A stretch of 64,000 bases of DNA, taken from contig NZ_JARIBH010000019.1 in NCBI RefSeq assembly GCF_029264495.1, positions 79,140 through 143,139 on the forward strand, read 5' to 3'. Both the position numbers and the translations under genes were made by a program. Source of the stretch: Peptacetobacter sp. GTDB taxonomy: Bacteria; Bacillota; Clostridia; Peptostreptococcales; Peptostreptococcaceae. The notes beneath the pieces are model-generated. The model was given only the letters and a program-made list of their open reading frames with translations. It searched no databases and was not told the DNA's origin. Of this stretch, positions 19,205-28,800 are shown piece by piece (the stretch's first letter is position 1; each line of letters opens with the position of its first letter).

Positions 19205-19284
19205 AATTTTTAAAATTAAATACATAAAAATTTTTTTTGATTTTATAATATTTTTTTATATATTGATTAATAATAAAAATTATA

Positions 19285-19312
19285 CTTTACGGGGATACAA
19301 AAATGGTATAAT
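19285..19312 (+). promoter_or_regulatory. pgi promoter with extended -10
   Basis: TGGTATAAT (TG-N-TATAAT) ends at 19312, with CTTTAC at 19285-19290 as a weak -35 at 16 bp. It lies about 70 bp upstream of the pgi start. Confidence 0.6.
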
Positions 19313-19383
19313 ATATTTTATATAAAGTGTATATATTTTAAAAGTAGGAAGACTATATAAAATAAATACAAAGGAGAAAAGCT

Positions 19384-20658
19384 ATGATAAAATTTGATGT
19401 ATCACACGCATGTAAAATGGAAGAAATATTAGCTCATCAGGATAGAGTAAATGCTCTTCACAAAGAAATTGTAGAAAAAACTGGAACAGGAAATGATTTT
19501 CTTGGTTGGGTAGATTGGTATAAAAATTATGATAAAGATGAATTTAGCAAAATAAAAGAAAGTGCTAAATACATAAGAGAAAATTGTGATGTATTTCTTG
19601 TTTGCGGTATAGGAGGATCATATTTAGGTGCTCGTGCAGCTATAGAAATGATAAATGGTCTTTATGCAGACAAAAAACCAGAAATAATATTTATAGGAAA
19701 CACATTCTCTTCTACATATGTATCTCAAGTAATGAAATATATAGAAGGAAAAGAAGTTTGTGTAAATGTAATATCTAAATCAGGAACAACAACAGAAACT
19801 GCTTTAGCTTTCCGTCTTTTAAAACAATTTATGGAAAATAAATATGGAAAAGAAGAAGCTAAAAATAGAATATTTGCAACAACAGATAAATCAAGAGGAA
19901 CATTAAGAGCTATGTCTGATAAAGAAGGATATACTACTTTTGTAATTCCTGATGATATAGGTGGAAGATATTCTGTTATAACTCCTGTTGGTTTATTACC
20001 AATAGCAGTAGCAGGAATAGATATAGATGCAATGATGGAAGGTCTAGAAGAAGCTTATAATGATTTTAAAGATCCAGATCTTAATAAAAACACTGCTTAT
20101 GCATATGCAGTTGCAAGAAGAGTATTAGAAGAAAAAGGTAAATGTGCTGAAATGTTTGTAAGTTACGATCTTAATACATCAATGCTTGCAGAATGGTGGA
20201 AACAGTTATTTGCTGAATCAGAAGGAAAAGATGGAAAAGGAATATTACCATGTAGTGCAGTATTTTCAACAGACCTTCATTCAGTAGGTCAGTTTATACA
20301 AGATGGTACTAAATGTTTATTTGAAACATTAGTATTATTTGAAAATCCAATAGAAGATGTTATATTCCCTTCTGATGAAGAAAATATGGATGGAATGAAC
20401 TACTTAGCTGGAAAAAATATAGATTGGATAAATAAAATGGCAATGCAAGGAACTCTTGATGCACATGAAAATACTGGAGGAGTACCAAATCTTTTAATAA
20501 CAGTAGAAGATATGAGTGCAAAAAGCTTTGGATACTTATGTTATTTCTTCTTCAGAGCTTGTGCTATGACTTGTTATATGATAGATATAAATCCATTTAA
20601 TCAGCCAGGAGTTGAAGTATACAAAAAGAATATGTTCAAACTTTTAGGTAAAAACTAA
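19384..20658 (+). CDS. pgi: glucose-6-phosphate isomerase
   Basis: Interconverts glucose-6-phosphate and fructose-6-phosphate in glycolysis. Sugar-phosphate-isomerase motifs: CGIGGSYLGARAA, NVISKSGTTTETALAFRLL, GGRYSVITPVGLLP, the active-site region FAESEGKDGKGILP, and MQGTLDAHENTGG. The length of 424 is at the short end for the Gram-positive form but all catalytic blocks are present. ATG 19384 follows AAAGGAG. It has its own promoter and a strong terminator, so it is monocistronic. Confidence 0.97.
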   Translation: MIKFDVSHACKMEEILAHQDRVNALHKEIVEKTGTGNDFLGWVDWYKNYDKDEFSKIKESAKYIRENCDVFLVCGIGGSYLGARAAIEMINGLYADKKPEIIFIGNTFSSTYVSQVMKYIEGKEVCVNVISKSGTTTETALAFRLLKQFMENKYGKEEAKNRIFATTDKSRGTLRAMSDKEGYTTFVIPDDIGGRYSVITPVGLLPIAVAGIDIDAMMEGLEEAYNDFKDPDLNKNTAYAYAVARRVLEEKGKCAEMFVSYDLNTSMLAEWWKQLFAESEGKDGKGILPCSAVFSTDLHSVGQFIQDGTKCLFETLVLFENPIEDVIFPSDEENMDGMNYLAGKNIDWINKMAMQGTLDAHENTGGVPNLLITVEDMSAKSFGYLCYFFFRACAMTCYMIDINPFNQPGVEVYKKNMFKLLGKN

Positions 20659-20677
20659 GAAATTGACTAGATATATT

Positions 20678-20708
20678 AAAAGCTACAGATATAATCTGTA
20701 GCTTTTTT
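20678..20708 (+). terminator. rho-independent terminator after pgi
   Basis: A 13-bp perfect stem (20678-20690 with 20694-20706), 3-nt loop, T-run. Confidence 0.92.
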
Positions 20709-20756
20709 ATTGTATAAAAATTATTATAAAAAAGAAATAAACTAAAAAAAGCCAAT

Positions 20757-20785
20757 TTGCTAAATAATATCAGATTGGTTATAAT
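20757..20785 (+). promoter_or_regulatory. promoter of site-2 protease/scpAB genes
   Basis: TTGCTA (20757-20762) and TATAAT (20780-20785) with a 17-bp spacer. CCAAT (20752-20756) and ATTGG (20774-20778) form an inverted repeat across it; this may be chance. Confidence 0.55.
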
Positions 20786-20824
20786 ATATAATAAAGAAAA
20801 CTAATTTTGAAAGGAAAATAATTT

Positions 20825-21418
20825 ATGAATATAATACCATCTTTGATAGCTACAGCTGCATCAATAGCAATAGCAATATCAGTCCATGAGTTTGGTCATG
20901 CATATTCTGCACATCTTTTAGGAGATGACACTGCAAAACTTACAGGAAGAATGACTTTAAATCCATTAAAACATGTAGATCCAATAGGACTTTTAGCTTT
21001 GATAATATTTCGTATAGGTTGGGCTAAACCAGTACCAGTAAACCCTATGAATTATAAAAATTATAAAATAGGGAATCTTATTGTTTCATTAGCAGGAATA
21101 GTATTTAATTTAATAACAGCGATAATATGTGCAATTATATATAGTAATTCGCAACTATATGGCGTACAACTGCTTACATATACATGTATAATATATAATA
21201 TAGGATTTGCAGCATTTAATTTATTACCAATACCACCACTTGATGGATGGGGAATAATAGAAACATTCGTTCCATACAAATGGAACAATTACTTATACAA
21301 AATAGAAAGTGTGAGTGGAATAATATTAATAGTATTTATAATAACAGGTGCTTATAGAATAATAATAAATCCTATTCACAGCTTATTTATTAATATAGTG
21401 CAAATGTTTATGTTTTAA
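20825..21418 (+). CDS. site-2 protease family protein (M50, YwhC-like)
   Basis: Intramembrane zinc metalloprotease family. HEFGH (residues 21-25) sits in the first membrane helix and supplies two zinc His and the Glu. The third ligand region is NLLPIPPLDGWGI near residue 138. Several hydrophobic helices; 197 residues, the short form without a PDZ domain, so it is not the RseP type. Its substrate is unknown. It is followed by scpA at 41 nt; this gene next to scpAB is a common Firmicute arrangement. Confidence 0.9.
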   Translation: MNIIPSLIATAASIAIAISVHEFGHAYSAHLLGDDTAKLTGRMTLNPLKHVDPIGLLALIIFRIGWAKPVPVNPMNYKNYKIGNLIVSLAGIVFNLITAIICAIIYSNSQLYGVQLLTYTCIIYNIGFAAFNLLPIPPLDGWGIIETFVPYKWNNYLYKIESVSGIILIVFIITGAYRIIINPIHSLFINIVQMFMF

Positions 21419-21459
21419 TATATAATTTAGGTGTAAAAGATAGTTAAAAAGGAGATTAT

Positions 21460-22182
21460 ATGAAATATAATATACAATTAAAAGTATACGAAGGACCAAT
21501 GGACCTTTTATATGATCTTGTAACAAAACAAAAAATAGACATAAAAGACATAGAAATATCGGAAATAACAAGACAATATTTAGATTACTTAGATGCATTA
21601 GAAGCAATGGATATGGAAATAACAAGTGACTTTATAACTATGGCTTCAAAACTTGTAGAAATAAAATCTAGATATTTACTGTATATACAAAGAGAAGATG
21701 ATATGGAAGAAGACCCAAGAATGGAACTTGTTGAAAGATTAGAAGAATATAAAAAATATAAGCAAATTTCAAAAGAAATAAAAGAAAAAGTAAATGAAGA
21801 ACATGATAGATTTTTTAGAAAAAAAGAAGAATTTATTGTAGAAGATAAAATAAGTTTGGAGGATATTTCTATTTCCAAAATGTTAGAAATATTACCGAAG
21901 TTATTAAAAAATATAGAAAAAACAGAAGAGCATATAGAAGATGAACTTCTTAATAAAATTGTAAATAAAAAAATTATATCTGTTGAAGAAAAAATATTTT
22001 CTATAAGAGAAACTTTAAAAGAAAAAAATAAAATTAATTTTTTAGATACGATAGATAAAACAAATAAAAGTGATATAATAGCTTCGTTTTTATCTATTTT
22101 AGAGTTGATAAAAGAAAAAGAAATTATCGTCACTCAAGATGAATTTTTTGAAGATATAATAATTTTAAAAAGAATTGATTAA
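21460..22182 (+). CDS. scpA: segregation and condensation protein A
   Basis: Kleisin subunit that bridges the SMC heads and binds ScpB in the SMC-ScpAB condensin. The N-terminal SMC-binding part is clear (IQLKVYEGPMDLLYDLV, then KIDIKDIEISEITRQYLDYL, and FITMASKLVEIKSRYLL). The middle is charged and the C-terminal part is winged-helix-like. 240 residues, a normal size. ATG 21460 with AAGGAG. scpB follows after 28 nt. Confidence 0.95.
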   Translation: MKYNIQLKVYEGPMDLLYDLVTKQKIDIKDIEISEITRQYLDYLDALEAMDMEITSDFITMASKLVEIKSRYLLYIQREDDMEEDPRMELVERLEEYKKYKQISKEIKEKVNEEHDRFFRKKEEFIVEDKISLEDISISKMLEILPKLLKNIEKTEEHIEDELLNKIVNKKIISVEEKIFSIRETLKEKNKINFLDTIDKTNKSDIIASFLSILELIKEKEIIVTQDEFFEDIIILKRID

Positions 22183-22210
22183 ATAAAAATTAATTCTGAG
22201 GAGAACTAAT

Positions 22211-22741
22211 ATGAAGCGAGAAGATATAAAAAATATAATAGAAGCTATTATGTTCGCATATGGAGAACCAATTACAATAAAAGAATTAAACTCTATTATA
22301 GATAAGGATTTATCACATAAAGAAATAGAGATTATGATGAATAACCTTATAAATGAATATAAAGAAAATAATAGAGGAATTCAGATTATTAGACTAGAAA
22401 ATAAATATCAGATGTGTACAAATGAGAACTATTCAGATTATATAAAAATGGTTCTTGAACCCAAAAAGAAAAAAACACTTAGTCAAGCGACATTAGAAAC
22501 ATTGACAATAATAGCATATAAACAACCAGTTACAAAATTAGAGATAGAAAATATAAGAGGTGTAAAGTGCGATAAAGCTATAAAAACACTGCAAGATAAT
22601 TCATTGATAATAGAAGCGGGAAGATTAAATAAAATAGGAAAACCTATAATATATAAAACTAGTGATGAGTTTTTGAAATTACTAAATATAGAATCTATAA
22701 ATGAATTGCCTAAAGTAGAAGAAATAGAAAATAATATTTAG
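22211..22741 (+). CDS. scpB: segregation and condensation protein B
   Basis: Dimeric partner of ScpA, made of two winged helices. The family pattern is visible: IIEAIMFAYGEPITIKEL at the N terminus, and LSQATLETLTIIAYKQPVTKLEIENIRGVKCD, seen as two adjoining blocks in the second domain. 176 residues, a normal length. ATG 22211, GAGGAG upstream. It is transcribed with scpA and probably with the MarR gene that follows at 38 nt. Confidence 0.95.
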   Translation: MKREDIKNIIEAIMFAYGEPITIKELNSIIDKDLSHKEIEIMMNNLINEYKENNRGIQIIRLENKYQMCTNENYSDYIKMVLEPKKKKTLSQATLETLTIIAYKQPVTKLEIENIRGVKCDKAIKTLQDNSLIIEAGRLNKIGKPIIYKTSDEFLKLLNIESINELPKVEEIENNI

Positions 22742-22779
22742 TTTTTATAAAAATATTCCTAAAAATGTGGAGGTAAAAA

Positions 22780-23220
22780 ATGAAAGATAGAGACTTATCA
22801 ATTATACTACTTAAAAATATACATTTATTTCATAGTATAGTAAAAGTAATAGTAAATGAACACAATGAAACTAGAATACTTACAGAAAGACAATTTTTTG
22901 CACTTAAAAAAATGTCTGAATTAGACAAAATGGAGCTTAAAAATCTTAGTAAAGCTCTTCATGTATCGACATCAAGTCTTTGTATACTTTTAAATAAACT
23001 AGTTGAACAAGGATATGTTTATAGAGAAGAAGATAGAAAAGATAGAAGAAATACTTTTTATGGTATAACTGATAATGGAAAAGAAGTTCTTGAAAAAGAA
23101 AAAAATACTATTTTAGAAATTATCGATAGTAAAATAGGTAGTATAGAAGAAAGCAAAAAAGAAGATTTTTCTAATGCACTAGAATTAATATACGATACGT
23201 TAAAAGATACATTAAAATAA
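22780..23220 (+). CDS. MarR-family transcriptional regulator
   Basis: 146 residues with the MarR winged-helix layout: a helical N terminus (ILLKNIHLFHSIVKVIV), ERQFFALKKMSEL, a recognition helix in ALHVSTSSLCILLNKLVEQGYV, and the wing REEDRKDRRNTFYGITDNGKEVL. The ligand and targets are unknown. ATG 22780 with GGAGG. Last gene of the scp group, closed by a hairpin terminator shared with the convergent sirtuin gene. Confidence 0.92.
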   Translation: MKDRDLSIILLKNIHLFHSIVKVIVNEHNETRILTERQFFALKKMSELDKMELKNLSKALHVSTSSLCILLNKLVEQGYVYREEDRKDRRNTFYGITDNGKEVLEKEKNTILEIIDSKIGSIEESKKEDFSNALELIYDTLKDTLK

Positions 23221-23222
23221 TA

Positions 23223-23253
23223 AAAAGCCTACTGAGTAAAGTAGGCTTTTATT
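23223..23253. terminator. terminator between marR-like and sirtuin genes
   Basis: An 11-bp perfect stem, AAAAGCCTACT with AGTAGGCTTTT (23223-23233 and 23240-23250), 6-nt loop, A-run on the left and T-run on the right. Probably bidirectional. Confidence 0.88.
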
Positions 23254-23302
23254 ATTTTGATATTAAAAACTTTTAAAAAAATAAAATATAAGATATTTAT
23301 AA

Positions 23303-24043
23303 TTATTTTAAAATTGCTTCATTTAAAATTTCTCCTATAGGAGCATTTATTTTTAAAGAAACCTTATTATCTAAAGAAGTTGAGCTTTTATTTATAATAA
23401 CCAAATCTTTTCCCTTATAATAATTAATAAAACTAGCAGCTGGATAAACAACTAAAGAAGTGCCTCCAACTATTAATAAATCGGCATTTTTAATGGCAGT
23501 TATAGCACCATTTACAACATTATCATTAAGAGATTCTTCATATAAAACTACATCTGGTTTTATAATAGAGCCACATTCATCGCATTTTGGAATGATTTCA
23601 TCTGAATTTAAAATATAGTCTAAATCAAAAAATTTGTGACATTTTGTACAATAATTTCTTTGAACAGAACCATGTAGCTCAAATACATTTTTACTACCAG
23701 CCATTTGATGTAGACCATCGATATTTTGAGTGACAATAGCTTTTAATTTACCGATTTTTTCTAGATGTGCAAGTGCTTTATGAGCATTATTAGGTTTGGC
23801 ATCTGTATACACTAACTTATCTTTATAAAATTCATAGAAATATTCTGGATATCTTACAAAAAATGAAAATGATACAACTTCTTCAGGTGAAAAATGTCTA
23901 TTCAATTTTTGATTAAATAAACCATTAGAGCTTCTAAAATCTGGAATATTTGATTCAGTAGAAACGCCAGCACCTCCAAAAAATACAATATTATTGTGAG
24001 ATTGTATTAAATCTTTTAATTTATTAATTTCTTTTTCATACAT
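23303..24043 (-). CDS. NAD-dependent protein deacylase, Sir2 family
   Basis: Sirtuin that uses NAD to remove acyl groups from lysines. The NAD-binding GGAGVSTESNIPDFRS is near residues 23-38 and TQNIDGLHQ near 105-113. The catalytic His is in ELHG (residue 124). The zinc ribbon uses C132, C135, C154 and C157. 246 residues, a normal bacterial length. Class U or CobB-like; I leave the class open. Transcribed alone on the minus strand, between marR and the autolysin gene. Confidence 0.95.
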   Translation of the reverse strand: MYEKEINKLKDLIQSHNNIVFFGGAGVSTESNIPDFRSSNGLFNQKLNRHFSPEEVVSFSFFVRYPEYFYEFYKDKLVYTDAKPNNAHKALAHLEKIGKLKAIVTQNIDGLHQMAGSKNVFELHGSVQRNYCTKCHKFFDLDYILNSDEIIPKCDECGSIIKPDVVLYEESLNDNVVNGAITAIKNADLLIVGGTSLVVYPAASFINYYKGKDLVIINKSSTSLDNKVSLKINAPIGEILNEAILK

Positions 24044-24121
24044 AAAATCATCTCCTAAATTATTTATATTTTATACCAATATAATAATATAAATTTGCAA
24101 ACTTGTCTAAAAGAGATATTC

Positions 24122-24151
24122 TTTACTTAGAGTATGCAAATGGATTATAAT
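24122..24151 (+). promoter_or_regulatory. autolysin gene promoter
   Basis: TTTACT (24122-24127) and TATAAT (24146-24151) are 18 bp apart, some 45 bp before the start codon. Confidence 0.55.
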
Positions 24152-24193
24152 TATTATAAATAGCTTAAAATAAAATTGAAGGGAGATTTAAAG

Positions 24194-25762
24194 ATGAAAA
24201 AAAGAACGATGGCTACAGCTTTTGCTATGATTCCAATGCTTGTATCTAATGCTAATGCGGATACAACAAAAATTGGTGTAATTAGTTCAACATATTTAAA
24301 TATAAGGTATTCACCTTCAACATCAGGAAAACTACAACTAGTGCTTAAAAAAAATGATAAAGTATCTATAATTGGAGAAAAAAATGGATGGTATAAAATA
24401 AAAACAAATTCTGGAAAAATAGGTTGGGCTATTTCAAAATATATAAAAGTAGAAAATAATAAAAAAATGCTTAGGACAAGTATAAAGAAAGTAGTTATAG
24501 CAGATGTATTAAATATTAGAAGTGGACCGAACACAACATATTCATCTATTGGAAAACTATACAAAAATAACAAAGTAGAGGTTATTTCAGAATCTAATGG
24601 TTGGAGTAAAATAAAATTTGGTTCAAAAATAGGATATGTATCTTCTGAATATTTAAAAGAACTAAGCAATGAAAATCATAATTTACCTCAAAGCACAAAA
24701 AAGACGATTCAAGAAGTAACATCGTCTATTTTAAATGTAAGAAATGGAGCAGGAGGAAAATATACAAAAATAGATACACTGCATAAAGGCGATTTAGTAA
24801 CAGTGCATTCTGTTGATAATAATTGGGCTAAAATAGAATATAATGGTAAAAATGGATACGTTTCATCGATATATTTAAAATATGTATCCGATAAAGTAGA
24901 AGAAGATGAAAACATAAATAATGAATATGACAATTCAGATATTGTACCAGGGTCATATATTCAAAAAACAAAAAAAGAATATTCTTTAGATGATATGGTA
25001 GAAGTTCAATATATAAAAGGTCAAAATGGTGGAAATTTAATAACAAGAAGAAATATCAATATTTTAGATAATGAATATACAAGTTTACTTTGCAGAACAA
25101 ATCCAAAATCATATGACAAACCTACTAGAGATGAAATTAAATATTATATAGATCCAACAAATTTCACATCTCATAAAGAAGGAATAATGCAGTTTGTTAG
25201 ATTGGATAAATATACAGATTCAATATCAGCGAAATCTTTAAATAATTATTTTTCATCAAAAGGAAAGGATTGTATTTTCAATGGAAAAGGTCAAGCCTTT
25301 ATAGATGCTGCAAAAAAATATGATATAGATGTAACATATTTTGTATCTCATGCAATGTGGGAGACAGGAAATGGGAAATCAAACCTTGCAAAAGGTCAAC
25401 TAGTAAGTGTTGTAGATGGAATAGAATTAGATGAACCAATTATTGTATATAATTTCTTTGGAATTGGAGCTACTGATGGGAATGCACTTGAAGGTGGAAA
25501 AATTACAGCATACAAAAATGGATGGACATCTATTGAACGAGGAATAGATGGTGCTGCAAAATGGATTTCTAAAACATATATACATAATTCAAAATATAAT
25601 CAAAATACAGTATATAATATGAGATGGAGTTATGATTATAGTTGGCATCAATATGCAACCGATGTAAATTGGGCAAATGGTATATCGAAAATGATGTCAT
25701 CTCTTATTACAAGATATGGAAATGGGAAAGATTTATTAATAGATATACCAGAGTATAAATAA
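24194..25762 (+). CDS. acd: secreted SH3-domain N-acetylglucosaminidase (Acd-like autolysin)
   Basis: Peptidoglycan hydrolase. ATG 24194 (GGGAG upstream) starts a signal peptide ending near NANA-D, residue 22. Three bacterial SH3 domains follow, each with a LNIR/LNVR start (TYLNIRYSPS, DVLNIRSGPN, SILNVRNGAG) and a WYKIKT- or WAKIEY-like core, for wall binding. The C-terminal LytD-type glucosaminidase domain has the catalytic Glu in AMWETGNGKSNLA (residue 390) and NFFGIGATDGNALEGG. 522 residues. Position before polC matches the C. difficile acd autolysin as I recall it; the symbol rests on that. Followed by a terminator. Confidence 0.88.
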   Translation: MKKRTMATAFAMIPMLVSNANADTTKIGVISSTYLNIRYSPSTSGKLQLVLKKNDKVSIIGEKNGWYKIKTNSGKIGWAISKYIKVENNKKMLRTSIKKVVIADVLNIRSGPNTTYSSIGKLYKNNKVEVISESNGWSKIKFGSKIGYVSSEYLKELSNENHNLPQSTKKTIQEVTSSILNVRNGAGGKYTKIDTLHKGDLVTVHSVDNNWAKIEYNGKNGYVSSIYLKYVSDKVEEDENINNEYDNSDIVPGSYIQKTKKEYSLDDMVEVQYIKGQNGGNLITRRNINILDNEYTSLLCRTNPKSYDKPTRDEIKYYIDPTNFTSHKEGIMQFVRLDKYTDSISAKSLNNYFSSKGKDCIFNGKGQAFIDAAKKYDIDVTYFVSHAMWETGNGKSNLAKGQLVSVVDGIELDEPIIVYNFFGIGATDGNALEGGKITAYKNGWTSIERGIDGAAKWISKTYIHNSKYNQNTVYNMRWSYDYSWHQYATDVNWANGISKMMSSLITRYGNGKDLLIDIPEYK

Positions 25763-25780
25763 CATATAAGATAAATTATA

Positions 25781-25815
25781 AAAATCATGTATTATATATG
25801 TACATGATTTTTGTT
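25781..25815 (+). terminator. rho-independent terminator after autolysin gene
   Basis: An 11-bp stem AAAATCATGTA/TACATGATTTT (25781-25791 with 25801-25811), 9-nt loop, T-rich tail. Confidence 0.82.
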
Positions 25816-25852
25816 TACTTAAGAAAAAGTGAAATTAACTAGGAGAGAAAAA

Positions 25853-28800
25853 TTGGAAAATCTAAAAGAATGTATGATAAAAATGGATATAAATAACACT
25901 TCTTTAATGAATAAAATGGAGAATGTTTATATAAAAAAAGTTATTTATTTCAAAGAAAATAAGACGGTTTATTTTTATTTAACATCAAAAGATATAGTTT
26001 TATATGAACACTTAAGAAGAGTTCAAAGAGAAATAAAAGATAAAAATAAATATTTTAGAGATATTAAGTTTAAAATAGAATATACAGGTTTTGAAAGAAA
26101 ATCTGAGAAAGATATAATAAAAAAATATTGGGTTAATATAGTTTATATATTAAAACAACTTTGTCCATCAATAGCAGGATGGCAAAAAGATATTGAATAT
26201 TTATGTATAGAACATAAATTAAAAATAAAAATCCCTAAAAGTATATTTTATAAGAGAATAATGGAAAAAAATATAGTAAATATACTAAAACACACTATAA
26301 GTGAAGAGTTAGGTTTGGATTTAGAAATAGAAATAGAAAGTGCAATAGATGAAAAAATAGATAAAGAAAAAATAGTAAATAAAATAGAAAGTGAATTTAA
26401 TGAAAAAGTTCTAATTATAGAGAAAGAAAATAGAAATAGCAACAATGATATAGAAGAATCTGGATATGTTATAAAAGACGAAAAAGATGAAAATATGATT
26501 TATGGAGAAGATGTAAATTCTTTAACTGAAAAAATATCATCATTAGACAATAATTCTGGAACTGTTGGAATAGAAGGAACTATTTTTAATATAGAAACAA
26601 AAGAACTTAGAAATGGTAAGATATTACTTATGATAATGATAACAGATTATACAAGTTCTATAACTTGCAAACTATTTCTTACTGATACAAATAAAGATTG
26701 GGTTCTTAAAAAAATTAGCAAAGGAATGTATGTAAAAATAAAAGGAGACGTATTATATGATACATTCCAAAGAGAAATAAGTATGACAATAAGTGGAATA
26801 AGAAAAGAAGAACGAATAGAAAGAAAAGATTTATCTGATGAAAAAAGAGTTGAATTACATGCACATACACAGATGTCATCTATGGATGCAATATGCTCTG
26901 TAAAATCACTTATAGCTCGTGCAGCAAAATGGGGCCATAAGGCAATTGCAATAACAGATCATGGTGTAGTACAGGGATTTCCAGATGCTATGAATGCTGC
27001 AAAGAAAGAAGGTATAAAAGTTTTATATGGAGTAGAGGGATATTTAACAGAAGATAATAAAGATGCTATAGAAGATGCAAATGATGAGTTATTATCTCAA
27101 GAATTTGTTGTATTTGACTTAGAAACAACAGGTTTTTCAAATATAAATGATAAAATAACAGAAATTGGGGCAGTAAAGATAAAAGATTTTAAGATAGTAG
27201 ATAGATTTAGTGAATTAATAAATCCACAAAAAGATATATCATATAAAATACAAGAATTGACGGGTATAACAAATGAAATGGTAAAAGATAAACCTACAAT
27301 AGAAGAAATACTACCAAAATTTATGGAATTTGTAGGAGAAGATGTTTTAGTTGCTCATAATGCAGATTTTGATACAGGGTTTATAATGCAAAAATGTATA
27401 GAACAAGGAATTGAATATAAAAATAAAAAGATAGATACATTGATGCTAGCTAGAATAATGTTGCCAAACTTAAAAAGATATAAGTTAGATAAAGTTGCAA
27501 AAGAAGTTGGTGTTCAGTTACTAAATCATCATAGAGCTGTTGACGATGCTGAAGCAACTGCAAATATTTTTATAAAATTCTTAGAAAGATTAAGAAAACA
27601 AGGGGTAGAAAAATTATCTGATGTAAATAAGGTTTTGGGAAAAGTAGATTATACGAAGTTAAAAGCACATCATATAACACTTATAGCAAAAAATCAAATT
27701 GGGATAAAAAATTTATATAAAATTGTTTCAGATGCACATATAGAACACTTCTATAGAAGTCCAAGAATTTTACAAAGTGTACTTGAAAAAAATAGAGAAG
27801 GAATTATAGTTGGCTCAGCTTGTGAAGCTGGGGTTGTTTATGAAGCAGCAAAAAAAAGATTACCTAATAATGAAATGGAAAAAATAGTTGCTCCATATGA
27901 TTATTTAGAAATAATGCCTATAGATAATAATAGGTTTATGATAGAAAATGGTGAAGTAAAAGATGAAGAAGAATTAAAAGAAATAAATAAAAGAATTGTA
28001 GAAGTAGCTAAAAAGTTTGGGAAAATACCTGTAGCTACTGGAGATGTACATTTTTTAGATAAGCATGATGCTATTTTGAGGAGAGTTTTAAAAGTGTCTC
28101 AAGGTTTTAAATTGGATGATGAAGAAACATACCTTCATTTCAGGACAACAGATGAGATGTTAGAAGAATTTTCTTATTTGGGAAAAGAATTAGCTTATGA
28201 AGTAGTGGTAAAAAATACAAATTTAATAGCTGATATGGTAGAAGATGTAAAACCTATTCCAGATGAAACATATCCACCGATAATAGAGGGATCTGATGTA
28301 GAACTTAGAGAAATGTGCTATAAAAAAGCTAGAGATATTTATGGAGATAAGTTGCCTGAAATAGTTGAAAAAAGACTAGATAGAGAATTAAACTCTATAA
28401 TAGGTAATGGATATGCTGTGATGTATATAATAGCACAAAAACTAGTTGCAAAGTCATTATCTGATGGATATTTAGTTGGATCTAGGGGGTCTGTTGGTTC
28501 ATCGTTTGCCGCAACAATGAGTGATATAACAGAAGTTAATCCTCTTCCAGCACATTATGTTTGTCCAAATAAAAATTGCAAGTATTCATATTTTTATGAA
28601 ATAGGAGAATGGGGATCTGGAATAGATTTACCGGATAAAATTTGTCCTAAGTGTGGAGAAAAACTTATAAAAAATGGACATGATATACCATTTGAAGTAT
28701 TCTTAGGTTTTGAAGGGGATAAAGAACCAGATATAGACCTTAACTTTTCAGGATCTTATCAGCCTACAATTCATAAATATACAGAAGAACTTTTTGGAAA

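Noticed and set aside
21585..22133. 182-codon open frame on the minus strand inside scpA
   Set aside because: It is a Ser/Ile/Phe-rich shadow of the scpA coding strand with no ribosome site.
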